Shown piece by piece: positions 22,161 to 34,108 of a stretch of 64,000 bases of DNA. The notes under the pieces were generated by a model. The model was not told the origin of the DNA. It worked only from the letters and a program-made list of their open reading frames with translations, and searched no databases. The stretch covers positions 4,278,001-4,342,000 of the forward strand of contig CM065307.1 of NCBI GenBank assembly GCA_033032175.1, in the 5' to 3' direction. The number at the start of each line of letters is the position of its first letter. Within the stretch, counting starts at the first letter, position 1. The DNA comes from Saturnia japonica. Lineage: Eukaryota > Arthropoda > Insecta > Lepidoptera > Saturniidae. The position numbers and the translations under genes were made by a program.

Positions 22161-23120
22161 ACATATTAATATATATATTTATTTCAAACAGCCAAGTCTT
22201 ATTTATATATAAAAAAAATGCTAGAATAATATATTTTTCAGGGGTTTTCACGTCACCCTATAAATTATAGTTTCGCCCTTCCCACGTAGTCATCAGTTTC
22301 CACTATCAGATCCGGGTAGAACGTATTTGTCCGGAAAATTGCCGGTCGTCCGGCACAACCTGATAAATGACCGTGTCCGGATTGGCCAGTTTCGTTTAAT
22401 GCGTCAGCTTTTGTTTCTGCTCGTATCCTTTAGTGTAATTTGAAATTTATTTTTTACCACGTCAGCCACTATTTAAATGCTCCCGTGATATCACGAGTCA
22501 AAGGGAGAAAACTATGACTAACCGTCAGGCGTCTATTTGTAATGTATTCTTTTATAGCTTTTGCCTTCGAATTTGCCCCCGTTGCCTTGGAGATGAAAGG
22601 TATCGAGAATAAATAAGAACAGAATTTTGAAAATTGGTTTGGGTGGTTATTTTATATTATTAAGAATTTTATTTATGAAGGGGTTTAGCGAAATTCAACA
22701 CCTAAAGTTTATCGGTTTAGACCGCCGGATTACTAACAAATTTTTCTGGTTGTTTGTACATTTACTAATTTTAATTGATTACACTATCAGCTAACGGTGA
22801 AGGAAAATATCTTCAGGAAACTAAAACCTTTGAAAAAATGCTCTTGCAGTACAACTTTATTTGGAAAAAAAATCAGAACTGTTAATTTCACGGCGTTCGA
22901 AGTTGCCAATATGTCATGAACTGGCTTCATAATTAAGCCCTTCCCTCGGAAAGAAGCCTCATTAACTATTACTAGGTGAAAAGGGTTGGCAAAAATTATT
23001 TTTAAATAAATATTTATTTTATTTATATTTATAGACATATGCCTCTGAGGCTTTAAACTACACATTTATTAAGTTTCCAATTATAAATACAGCTCTGTTA
23101 TTTTATTTTTATTTTTGATA
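22161..23120. other. Partly GC-richer non-repeat block, no gene seen
   Basis: 22250-22620 is less AT-rich than its surroundings, shows none of the local repeat families and contains a 12-nt palindrome CGTGATATCACG (22484-22495). It could be single-copy regulatory or exon DNA, but no frame or splice pair supports that. The frame at 22787-23065 has no motif. Confidence 0.3.
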
Positions 23121-23910
23121 CTAGCTGTGCCTCGTTAGCCTAGTAGTCGTAAGCGCGACTGCTATGATCGAGGTCCTGGGTTCGATTCCCAGGTCAAACC
23201 AAAGTGTTATTGGGTTTTTCTTATAAAATTCTCAGCAGCAGCTCGGAGTTTGGCTTTTAGCCCGATTAATGGCAATAGGCTCGCCCCCTATTACATGGAA
23301 CCTAAAAACATACTCGGTGAATTGTGGGTGTACATTAGTACACCTCTGCCTAACCCTTCGGTGAATTCAGGCGTGATGGTATGTATGTATGTATGTGCCC
23401 GTGGCTACGCTCACGTGGACTACAGAATGCCCGCGCGAATCTTGCACTCCCGCTCCCGGCTATTTTAAAGACAAAAATGCTTATTGTGGGTGTTCCTTAG
23501 AAGATAGATGTATACGCTTCCGGACTTTTTTGTAGGTCTTTTTAATGCCTATAATTACGTATACATTAATTTGCTATAGCTCTTATGGTTTACTCAGCAT
23601 AAGCCATTTTAGCGCCAGAACTGATTCTCCATTACCAGTTTTTTTTATTTGTGCGGAACTCTAATTATTTTTCTAAAATAAAAGTAACCCAAGTTACTCC
23701 CTGTATCATCAGCTATCTATCAGTGAAAGTTCCGTCAAAATCGGTCAAACCGTTTCGCAGATTACCCGGAACAAACAGACAGACAGACAGACAAAAAGTT
23801 TAAAAATGGGCTTTTTGTTATAGGTATCTTATATACTTTCATATGCATTTAGTAAACAACTTTTATTTTGATATTACAAACAGAAACTTAAATTTTATTA
23901 ATTGTATAAA
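23121..23910 (-). mobile_element. Helitron-like element, family H1, copy c, split by a SINE
   Basis: The outer end A|CTAGCTGTGCC (23121-23131) is separated from its continuation 'cgtggctacgctcacgtgga' (from 23400) by a SINE. The body ('acaaaaatgcttattgtggg', 'gttccgtcaaaatcggtcaa', 'acagacagacagac') and the far end 'ttaattgtata' (to 23910) match the other H1 copies in antisense orientation. Confidence 0.75.
23132..23393 (+). mobile_element. tRNA-derived SINE, family A, full length, inside H1 copy c
   Basis: The best copy of the family. The tRNA-like head carries an A-box region 'TTAGCCTAGTAGTCG' (23135-23149) and a perfect B box GGTTCGATTCC (23179-23189). The shared body follows, then a tail of (TATG)n. 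TGTGCC is duplicated on both sides (23126-23131 and 23394-23399), a short target duplication left by insertion into the Helitron-like element. RNA polymerase III transcription is expected. The frame at 23250-23468 is a chance reading. Confidence 0.85.
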
Positions 23911-24120
23911 TAAGACGAGAAGATTATATGGCCTATAAGTCAATGGAAATAAAATGCTCACACGTTTATTTAATAAAATTAAAAATAATAATTTACTTAC
24001 GTACGAGCGCAAGAATTTATTCTTCTTTAAAAAATTATTTCGCGTACCAACATTATAATAAATTAATTTGAATAAAATAATGATCATTTACCTATTTAAA
24101 CACTGTTATATTTATCTTCA
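23911..24120. other. Spacer
   Basis: No feature recognised. Confidence 0.35.
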
Positions 24121-24232
24121 AAGTTTAAGGTCCAATGCCAATGACATTAAAATGGGACCACCTTTGAAGTGATAACGAAACAAGAATCATATAAATCGGT
24201 ACATAAACAAGTAAGTTATGGCTGAACATTTT
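24121..24232 (+). repeat. Dispersed repeat R1, copy 3
   Basis: 'ttaaaatgggaccacctttg', 'acaagaatcatataaatcgg' and 'agttatggctgaaca' match 2505-2590 closely. Confidence 0.55.
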
Positions 24233-24359
24233 TTTTTATTTAGAGGCTTTTATACTCTCTATATATCAGCCCCATAGGACCTTTATCTAATTATTACATA
24301 TACTTATTTGTAAAAAAAACAAATAGAAGGAAACAAAATTAAAAGTAAGTAATTAACGA

Positions 24360-24560
24360 AGTAATAAAAATAATAAGGCAACAACTTGGCCTCCTCACTG
24401 TTAGGGCTTGACAGCAAACCATGAATCGTGACAGTGTCATGAGGGTTCAAATTGATAGTCCTCATCAGTGTCCGTCTATCCGCCCACAATCGAGCACATT
24501 CTATTAGTACATGATGTACGACTACGTCTTCTACTACACCACATATTTCAGTTTGGTTTA
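24360..24560 (-). pseudogene. Possible C-terminal zinc-finger end of a non-LTR retrotransposon ORF2
   Basis: On the minus strand from about 24543 the frame reads CGVVEDV, then HHVLIECARLW and ADRRTLM. A cysteine followed by H...L.EC and then a basic stretch is the usual C-terminal Cys/His motif of several LINE ORF2 proteins. Nothing upstream in the same frame shows reverse-transcriptase motifs. I regard it as a small relic of unknown clade. Confidence 0.4.
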
Positions 24561-25009
24561 AAAGATTTTTTAATTAAGTATTAAAATTTATTGAACATAC
24601 ATTTAAAAACACATTCAGCACAAAAAAAAGCAGTGGGACTATTACAGGTTAATATTAGTATTTTTATCATTGGTGGATGACATCCGACATGTCGCACTTC
24701 CGTCACAAAAAAGTATAACTTCAAAAAGTACGATATCGTTTTCATTCTGCTCCGATGTAATTTTGTATGTGTGTGTGAGTTCAAGTGAAAATGGAAACAT
24801 TTGTTACGTTACTAATCATGATAAATAGATAGATCGACGTCTGATTGATCAGTAGCATTTGTATTTGGCAATGTATCCCATTTATCACACTAACTAATAC
24901 ACAGGATGAGTTAAGAGTTTTAGAGATTTTTTAAAATTTATTTTTCTGAGTGTTTACCCATGTTGGTAGTATGATAATGGTAATTTTACACGTCGAACAA
25001 TCTCTTGTT
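24561..25009. other. Unassigned DNA
   Basis: The minus-strand frame at 24581-24784 has no motif. Confidence 0.35.
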
Positions 25010-25265
25010 AAATATCTTAAAAGGGAAAAAAGGAACCCTTATAGGATAACTTCATTGTCGGTCTGTCTGTCTGTCAAGACTCTTTTTTTCAAGAACGCGT
25101 AGAGGTATCAAGTTGAAATTAATATTAAATACTCAAGTCTGCAGTCCCTTGGAACTGTGAAAAAATCAACTTAATTCACCGTAATCAAAATTTACGGCTG
25201 TTTATGCTGCATACTTTAACAATCGCAAGGGAATAAAAATGTATAGGGCAATTCCCGTTGACCTA
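25010..25265 (+). repeat. Insect-wide dispersed repeat ('ggaacccttataggat' type)
   Basis: 'ggaacccttataggataact', four gtct units and 'aacgcgtagaggtatcaagt' form a block I remember from many arthropod genomes. A short inverted piece recurs at about 59297-59337 ('cctatacgggtt' side). Its class is uncertain; no protein is visible. Confidence 0.4.
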
Positions 25266-27686
25266 GAATCATTACATTTGGCAAGGAGCAATGTCTTATA
25301 ACACAAGTAAAGGAAAAAATCCGAAAATCCTAAATCTTTAGTTACATCATTAAAAAAAAAGAAAAAATTACGATAGTAAACTTATTAGTTGGTAAAATGA
25401 CCGCGACACATGTTGATGTACGGAGAGAACAGTTTTCCAACGGCAAAATTAAGTTTGTCCTTCAATCTAGTTAATTTTCGTTATAATTATTTGGTCATTT
25501 CTTGAGTAATGTTACCTAATTATTTTGGTGAATATACTATTTGCACTTAGTTAATTTTTTAAAATAATAGTACACTAAAGTTACAGCATTTATCTTGATA
25601 GTAAGCACAGTATAAACCAAAAGATAAGAGATATTGTGACGAGTTTATTACCATTTGCATGGTGGCCGCAACAAATCTTCATTACTGAATATACATCGGC
25701 AGATTCCGGAATGCGACAAGCCTAACTATGCATCTATAGCTGGTGTAATCTCTCATGAAGCAACTAACAGAGCATTTCGGCAGCTGCACTTGGGTATCTC
25801 AAGCTTAATAATAAGGGCAAGATGTATTTATTGGAACAGCTTAAAAGAACAGGCAGTTACAAGTAACAGCATGGAACTGTTATCTGTGAACTGAAGAAGC
25901 TGTTACTAAATACTGCTTACCTATTCCACATACCGATGTATGACACAAAATTAAACTTTTTCAGCTTGGAACATGCTCTTCTCTATTCAAGCTTGAGGAT
26001 CTTTACTTTGTTAGAGAGGGATACAAACAAATAGAACTTGGAACATTTACTTTTTTCAATTATAGCAATGGAAAGAGATAGCATGATGTAATAGGGTTTT
26101 GGAAGTGTTATTATGTTATGAAAAAGGTTTCTTATTTTACCTGTTTATAGCATTCTCTTAATTTTAGGTTAGATCGGCGTTACTATACACGATATAAAAT
26201 GTCTAAAGATATTGAAAAACTCGTTGGTACATATAATCAAGTTTAAGTCATTAAATATCGTTGTGAAATTTTACTGGCTCATTCTAATAAGACAATTGTA
26301 ATTAAAACTTAGATAGACCAACAATAATAAACTAAAGAATCCTATGAAGTGTATTGTTTTAGATGTTTTCTCCCTAGCATGCGGGGTAGGAATTTGGATA
26401 GGTATGTTGCCGGCCACTCACCTCGGGCGTGCTGATGTTGATTTTCGTGGCTTCTATGCACTGCACATCACGCACTGTTGAAGCACTATGGAACCCCGGG
26501 GTTTGTGAAGTCCGAGCTTAACTATTATTTGATTTATACTTTTAATTTGCGACGGAGATGCAATAGTTTTATGTGCTCTGTTAGGCGACACGTTTTGTCT
26601 TGTCTGTTTTTTCAACTGTCACTCACCTCGTGAGTTTTTGGTTTTGTTTGTAGATGGCGCTAATTGTGGCCGAGGTAGGAAAAGTTATGAAGGAATATAT
26701 GCATGCTCTAACAGAAATATTCCCATTTATTCTAGTGATATTTTAATACTAGTCAAAATACGGTGGTGAAAATATATGGCTTTGTATTTGTACAATTCCA
26801 GTTCAAATAGAGGAAACCAATATAAAAAAATTGCAGTGTACAGATTTTGACCCTCTCTATTAAATTTCCAACCAAGTGGCATTAATTAATTAATATTATG
26901 TTCCTTTAACGTAATATGGATTATCTGAATAGAAAATTCAATAAAATAAACATCTTTCGTATCCACACCAACCTGTATAAAAACGATTAGACGGACCTTT
27001 TGTTACGTTCTGTTGTAGCGACAAGATATTGTAATGATTAATTCGTTTTTCAATAAAACACTGTTTTCATAGATCAGCTTGATCACTAACTTTAAAATTA
27101 TATATTTACAAGCGTATAACAAAGGATCCAAGTCCTTGAACTTGGAGTGAACCTTGATAGAAAATTTCAATTTAACTGTGAAATTTTCTATAAATTATGT
27201 TAAGCCTCTATTCGTTTATGTGCACAAGTAAATACCTCGAGCTGATCATGAATTCTAAGGCATTCATTAAAGTGCTTCTCAAATATATAATAATTCTTAG
27301 AGATTACTTGAAATGACAAACTGTGAAATATCGAAGGTCAACAATCGAAGTGTAACATCAATTAATTTCATTCAGATCAAAAATTTGAAACTTTTTACTT
27401 TCGCTTCGCATCGTATCGTAGTTTGTTGCTATAATTGAACGCTCCTTGTAATGAAGCAACTCATATTATATTATACATGTAACAACTTACTTGTCAAGCG
27501 TGCTTGAAAGCGTTGATGGGTATTGTTTGTCCTTAGCAATAATTTTCATTATGCTTTGAGCATTTTGCTACCATTAAACTATTTATAAATAATAGGGTTA
27601 CTAATTTCGTAAACCAAACCAAAATAAATAAAAACAAAATCGACTACTATTCTGTTAACAATTAATAATAAATAATTCTATCATAA
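25266..27686. other. Long stretch without a supported gene
   Basis: The 79-residue frame at 25655-25894 has no known motif. 'gtaagcacagtataa' near 25600 and 'tgggtatctcaagc' near 25793 recur around 48713 and 48943, hinting at a diverged dispersed repeat. A GC-richer patch at 26390-26520 is unassigned. Confidence 0.35.
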
Positions 27687-28045
27687 TCTATATATTAATA
27701 CGTGAAGCAAAAGCTTTCAACCACTTTTTAAGCGTATTGCGTGCACGGAAGACTGAGATTTAGCATGGTTAAAGTTTATATGGAGAAGGAGTGCAGAAAG
27801 CTAAAATTTATATATATCTGTTACTAATATATTAAATTAAATAAATTAATACTGGGAATCCTATCCCGACCTGTGCCATTGAACTTAGACCGCCCAAAAT
27901 ATTGACACTGTCACTCATCGAAAAGATGTAGATAATACTCATTGTATAGGTTCATGAATACTGCAAATGTCAAACAGAAAATAGTCTATGATCAAAAAGT
28001 AGCTGGTTTGGTTATTTGGTTTCGTAGAAACGGCTAACAATTTGC
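27687..28045 (+). mobile_element. Helitron-like element, family H7, 3' end lost
   Basis: Starts A|TCTATATATTAATACGTGAAGC. From 'tgttactaatatattaaat' to 'caaatgtcaaacag...atagtct' it matches 38920-39372, whose 3' end is CTAG|T. This copy loses similarity before that end. Non-coding. Confidence 0.5.
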
Positions 28046-28872
28046 AGAAGATTTTGTATTTAGATAATGTTCTCTTAGCAAGTTTATATAAATATTTTAA
28101 TGGAACAAAATTTTGATAATTGCGACGCTCGGTCGCCCAAATAATTACAATTAACAAAAAAATGTTTTTTGTTAATTCAATAAATAACAAATCAGCGAGC
28201 CTTACAGTATCTCATATGATATGTAACATTTGACAATATAGTTTAATAAATTAGTTTATGTAACACACACGCACAAACTCTCGGAAAATAGGTAGGTACC
28301 ATCTGATGGCCAACTGTACCACCGTGCGCGCTTATTGGTGAATTACAAAAAAATAAGGCGCATGCTGCCGTCCCTTTTAACGAATACACTCCCACAGATT
28401 ACGAGAAAGTGAGAGGAAAAATGTTACACATCAAAAATTACAATCCTATATTAAAACATAAAAATATTATTTCCACTTCTCCAAATAATAATAAAAAAAA
28501 AGATAATGGAGAAACGAATGTTCGCCAAATAAACTTGTAACTTTGCTCATATATTGTCGAGCACTCTCTCACGACTAAAAATATTTTTCCTCTGTGAAAC
28601 TTTGCTATTTCACGTGCTGAAACTTTCACTTACTTAAATCTTTCTATATTATTTTCTAGTGTATGATATTGTAATACATTGTTTGTGTTGTGATTGTATC
28701 AGGTATGTTTTTGTATTATTTCATATTTTATATTGTAAGTTTATAGCTATTGTCATATACGAAGAGATAACATTTGCGGCTTCTTACTATATGACGTGAT
28801 ACCTAACCAGTTATACCTGTGTATGAGGCTAATACATTATAGTTATATACATATGTGTGTTTTTTAATGTTA
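28046..28872. other. Unassigned AT-rich DNA
   Basis: Minus-strand frames at 27939-28190 and 28438-28629 lack motifs. Confidence 0.4.
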
Positions 28873-29245
28873 TTCTTTTGAAGTGAAAACTTCTGTAGCA
28901 TCGTTGTTATTTGAAAGTCCATGAAACGAAAAAGCAAAAGCGACATTACAAAAGATTGCCACGCAATAATGTATTTTATTACCTCACCAAAAAGGCACGA
29001 AACAAAAACTTTTTAGACAACACTTATGACATTCTGTTACTGATTGATATTGTGTTAAGTTACCATGGATATTTCAAATGTGCATTAACTGAAAATTATA
29101 TTGTGAATAATGATTGTGAGTACTTGTATATAAATTTCCATAAACTTTAAATTAGTGTATATTTGATCATTTTCTGAATGAAAAAACATAGATGTGAAGG
29201 TTTCACTTCTACTACGTGTGAATTGCAGACATAATTTTTTTTTAC
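28873..29245 (+). repeat. Dispersed repeat R3, copy 1
   Basis: From 'gaagtgaaaacttctgtagc' through 'tgccacgcaataatg', 'ttaccatggatatttcaaat' and 'catagatgtgaagg' to an A/T run, it matches 62083-62602. The 79-residue frame at 28911-29150 lies inside and is interrupted in the second copy, so I do not call it. Class unknown. Confidence 0.6.
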
Positions 29246-31447
29246 GTATTCAGTAGAGGCTAAAATTGACAGCTACGCACGCGCCATGTGACGGATATGC
29301 GACATAATAAAGTTGGTGTCAATTGTCATATATAGCGTCGTACCGTAGCCGAGTAGTCTACTTATTAAGTGAGGTCTTCACGATCCAATAACTCGAGCGA
29401 GAATGTTACTCTTTCACGTCTAATGCAAGGATCCCCCCCAAGCTTATTGTTTCCTGTTTATAAAGTGTGTGCGGTCTAGAGCACAAATTGACCCTTCGAA
29501 TCTCAAAAGTAATAAAAGCTAAAACACGACTTTAGGAAAAAGGCAAAAAACCGAATAAGTGGAAATAAAAATGTTTATAACTTTTTTCTTTTTATAGCTA
29601 TTATCATACAAAAAAATGTTGTATAAGCAATGTTCAAACAAAGAGTTCATTTACGACAACTGACCAACGGCTAGAATGTCAAGTACGACAACAAATAGAA
29701 GAAAAACTGAATTTCGTTACTAAATAATCTGAATAGATAATAAAATACATTTTTATTGAGATATCAAAATGTCAAATATACAGATCGATAGAGCTCGTGA
29801 AAGTAAGTAAGACAGCGTTTAAGGTCGATTTTGGACAAAATTGATTTTACTACATTTGAGACTCGAAGGTTCGACATGTTGATATCGCATCTAGCCAATA
29901 GGATGCAGGTCAATAGTACGGATACTAAGTCATTAGTACGTATTTTATAATCACATCGACGATTCTTCGACATATTACTATTAAATAGTATGTTATTTAA
30001 TATGACTCGTTGGTAGAGGAGGCTGGTCCATATGTCTCAAACTATATCTGCTGATAAACGTAATTGTTTATGTAAAATGACTATCATACTATCTAATACC
30101 GATTTTAATCCTGATCACTATATTCTTAATCCTGTATTAGACCATTATCATTTGCCGAACTATGGTACCTATTTATAACTGGAGAGGACGACAGAATAGT
30201 TTGTATCTTTAGTTTAGTATTTTTATTAATTTTATATATAAATGAAAAAGTATATAAAATTAAAATAACTCTAAAACTACTCAAGCCTGCCACGATGTTT
30301 TGAAACAACACTGTAAAACATGCCTTAAAGTCTAACCGGTTGGCTCGTGGAATTTAATATGCAAGCAAATCCTCGGCGTGTTAGTTAAATCGTTGAGCAA
30401 AGCATTCCAACATGATGTTAAACTTATACAAATTCGCAAAATTAAGAATATTACATATATAATGGAAAACGGTAGAGTAAAATTACATTTTTTATAGAGT
30501 GTAACTTCAGCGATCGGAATGCTAACTTTGATCCATTGAACTGTAGTCCCAGAAACAGAATTCATTGTGTAATAAAAGCATAAATTTAATATAGTCCAGA
30601 TCGGCAGTTGGTTGAATAAGACGAGACGAAAAACAGAATACACTATAGTGTGCAATTTTGTTGATTTTGTTTGTTGTACGAGTTACATCCAGGTTAATTA
30701 CACGTAACTATAATTAAACTAACTCATCTGGGTACTAAATATTAAATTACACTTTAAGACATTAGATTTAGCAAAAAAAAAACATATAGCGCAGATAGCC
30801 AATACAAAATTATCGCGTATCCTTATCTCGTTCTATCAAAACCATATACTATGCTCTTTCTCTTTCGAGTTGTCGATCTTTAAATAATATTAAAACTATG
30901 ATTGAAAGTATATAATTACATAACATTAAAATCCCTTTAAACTTAAATTTAATTGTTTGGAGAATATCAAATTAAATATTATCTTGAATTATATTTTTCT
31001 TGTTCATTTTGTTTAATGGCAACTGTGATTATTCACAATTCTGTCAAGAATAGAATATTTTTATAAACTCTTTCATTCTCTTACGCAAAAATATGGTATA
31101 TTTTATTTATTAAGTTCTTTATGAATGATAAATATGTATATCGGTATAACTTGGAATATATAAATAGTATTTACATTGAAAATGTTCGAAGCGATAATTC
31201 GCACCTGGTATTAATGTCGAGGGAGTGAAAAATACGGCCGAATTCCCGACCTTATTGGGAAAGCCATTAGTTTATCCGATTGAGGCTCAATTATTGGCAA
31301 TAACTCACAGCACACAGGCGGCAAATGGCACTCATGATTAGTTTACTTTGAGAAAAGGGATACAGCAAGTACCACGAGACCCTTCTTAACTGCTACTGAA
31401 CTGTATTAAAAATAGCTTAGGTTATAGATATACTGAACTGATCAAAT
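29246..31447. repeat. Degenerate retroelement-derived DNA
   Basis: 29340-29420 ('gtagtctacttattaagtga', 'cgatccaataactcgagcga') resembles 31497-31555, the start of the R1-like relic. 29912-30040 ('gtcaatagtacggatactaa' onward) matches 33024-33150. Minus-strand frames at 29764-30655 show no motif. The rest is unassigned. Confidence 0.4.
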
Positions 31448-32340
31448 AGCATAGTCCAGTTCGAGTGCGGCGAGGCGGCACTTATCAACAATATTTATTG
31501 TAGTCGACTTATTAACTGAGGTTTTCATGATCAGATAGCTTGAGCGAAGATTGACTTCAAGGCGATCGTTAAAGTGCGTGCGGTCACAGAGCACCAGAGC
31601 ACACCTGTTGCTATCGCATTCATCCAATACTGCGGATTAATGTAGGGAAAAGCCCATGATTCAGGTCGTCAGAGGAGGCAGCTAATACACAAGCATTGTG
31701 GACGTAATTGTCTGAAGCGCCTCTTTCTTGGCAGAATCAATGATTGGAAGGTTGTGAGAAATTAATAACTTCCGACCACAACGCAATTACCTTCTCAGTT
31801 CGAATTGACGTGTCGTTGCAAATTCACAAGCTTACGACAATCCGAATCTACAATACGAAGAAGGTAGTATAGTCGAAGTTCTCATCATCTTTACGGGAGA
31901 AACTGACCAATAAGGGAATGACGACGTACATGGCGGACTCACACAGATTTAAGCTATCATTTGCGCCTCACAAAACAAAAGTGATGCTGCTCACAATAAG
32001 CTTAGGTTTGACGCCTGAGTCTTAACCATGGGTGGAGTCTGACTATGGCTGGACAAAAAGTTCCGTCTTCTGAGTGAGATCAACGATAGCAAACTCACCT
32101 TTAAGGCACATGTCGCTGCTACCTGTAAGGACAGTCGTGCGTGTGCCTTGCAACCCAGATATCGCCGAGACAATCTTCCACATTATCATAGATTGTCCAC
32201 GTTTCGTCTCATCCAGGTTTTGACCTCGAGTCCAAACTGTGATGCAAAATCGGAACGGAGAATTTGCCGGGGATGATATAAGGACTGGTTTTATTAGTTG
32301 TTATGGAAAAAATCAATAAAGTCGCTTGCAAAATAAATAA
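31448..32340 (+). pseudogene. R1-clade LINE ORF2 relic with large internal deletions
   Basis: Plus-strand pieces in ORF2 order, joined by frameshifts and stops. A possible start of the endonuclease domain (AALINNI ... GFHDQIA) lies near 31470-31540. The endonuclease end is clear: GRINDWKVVRN near 31735, then TSDHNAITFSVRID with the SDH catalytic motif, and TIRIYNTKK near 31850. The part after the reverse-transcriptase core reads HKTKVMLLT near 31975 and DSKLTFKAHVAATCK near 32090, and the C-terminal zinc-finger sequence ends ETIFHIIIDCPRF near 32165-32200. The reverse-transcriptase core is deleted. An A-rich tail near 32325-32345 may be its 3' end. It is long dead. Confidence 0.6.
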
Positions 32341-33910
32341 ATAAAGGGATTTAGGTTAAGGTGGAAAGGAAAAGATCCCAATAATGGAATAACAAAATAG
32401 ATTGTTTGGACTCAATATTAATGAGTTAATTATTTGACAGGGATGAACAATAATATAATATACAAAGATATAGAACGGCATAATAAATAAAATTGTAATA
32501 ACAGAATAATACAATGAAAAATGTAATACCAAGATGTATTAATGATTATTGATTTTATTTAATTTACTGTAAAAAATATTAAGTATATAGTTAAGAAAAT
32601 GTTATGATTGATGGTGATGATTAAATATACTAATTACAATAATAATAACATTAACAGAATTATTAAACGATTTGTTCAACTATTAATATATTAATTAATT
32701 GTTAAGGAAATGTACGCAATTAATGATGACAACTAAGGTGATAAAGATATTAATATATTATATTATTAATAGCAATGGAAGATATTGAATAAATGTACCA
32801 TAGTATATAAGATGCATTCACGCAATGTATTAGAATGAATTAAGTTAAATTGGTGGATACATGGATTTACGGAATAGATAGAAGGAAAGTCAGAAGAGAG
32901 AGACGGGAGATAGGGACAAAAAATAAAAAGCCAGAATCATAAGAAATAAATCAAAACTGCAATAAATTATTTAACTGTGATTTACGTTAAAGAAAACTGG
33001 GGAATATAAAAAAATAAACAGTAAAGTCAATAGTACGAATACTAAGTCATTAGCACCGATTTCTCAATCACATCGACAATATTCTCCAGCATATTATATT
33101 AAATAATATCTTATTTAAATAGGACGGATTGGTTGAGGAAGCCTTCATTGTAATGATAGCAAATTGGCAGCGTGTAGTACGGACATGGCGTCGAACGACG
33201 TGAGGTAAATTCCTACAATGAACCTCAGCTTTCGTTGAAGAAAGAAACGAAGGAATGAATGTCGCTGATGTTATTGAATTTTACTGTGCCCACCATACAA
33301 TATCGTCACTTTCACGGGCTACAATAAAAAAGTTACGTTGTAAGTCAAAAATCTTGTACAATAGCTGATCTGTTGGTACAACATAGAAGATGCTTGACAA
33401 AACTCACATGCAAAAAATAAAGGTAAGTTGAATTCAATACACGTTCTTCACACAATAAGAGAGCTCTCAGGGAACTTCACAAAAGAGCTATGAGGAAAAA
33501 AAAAATGAATGGAGTGCCGAGCGTTCGTTTTTACTCCACAAGTTAGATTGAAAATGTGGATTTAGCAAATCATGTTGTTCGTGACATACTGATTTATCTA
33601 TCGCTTAATATTTTCAACATATATTTCATTGTAGCGCGAAATTGATAATTTTAAATATACCTTTGTAGCTTTTTCGTTACATCGAGTTTCAAATCACAAC
33701 AGTACTAAAAAAGTTTTCACATGAAAACTTTCGATTTCGATTCGATTCGTGGAACATTTTCTATTGATTTACGAACAACAATTGTGTTTTCCAAGTATTG
33801 ATCATTCTATTCATAATTAAACATGGTCTAAGCATGATATTAAAGCTACTTTTGATTTATTTAATAATTTTAACCATACACCAGGTAACACCCACCATAT
33901 TGGCTTAGTC
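32341..33910. other. AT-rich, retroelement-derived or unassigned
   Basis: 33024-33150 matches 29912-30040 (repeat R4). An A-run followed by 'tgaatggagtgccgagcg' lies at about 33490. No gene recognised. Confidence 0.35.
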
Positions 33911-34108
33911 AGATCGCGACTTCTTTCCAATCGCGGCAACAGCCTAAGCCGAGGTCCGGCCACAATTGCACCCTTGCTCGCATGTTGCCCACGCTTTCGC
34001 GACTGAGTATCTTAAGCGCTCGCCCTAAAGCCACGGTAAAGCTGTAAAAGCCACCAGCGGCTCTAGTTTTAGTGCCTCTCGGGCTAACAGTGTAGTCAGT
34101 TAAAAAAA
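33911..34108 (+). mobile_element. 5'-truncated jockey-clade LINE, diverged copy
   Basis: Only the 3' untranslated end is present. 'agccgaggtccggccac', 'gtaaagctgtaaaagcc', 'cagcggctct' and 'ctaacagtgtagtcagtt' followed by an A-run correspond to 47663-47866 of the complete element. It is more diverged than the truncated copy at 41811-41942, so it is older. The minus-strand frame at 33909-34115 is an antisense reading of it. Confidence 0.8.

Noticed and set aside
23132..23200. A tRNA gene
   Set aside because: A and B boxes are present, but the sequence does not fold into a full cloverleaf by eye and continues into a SINE body repeated four more times in the window.
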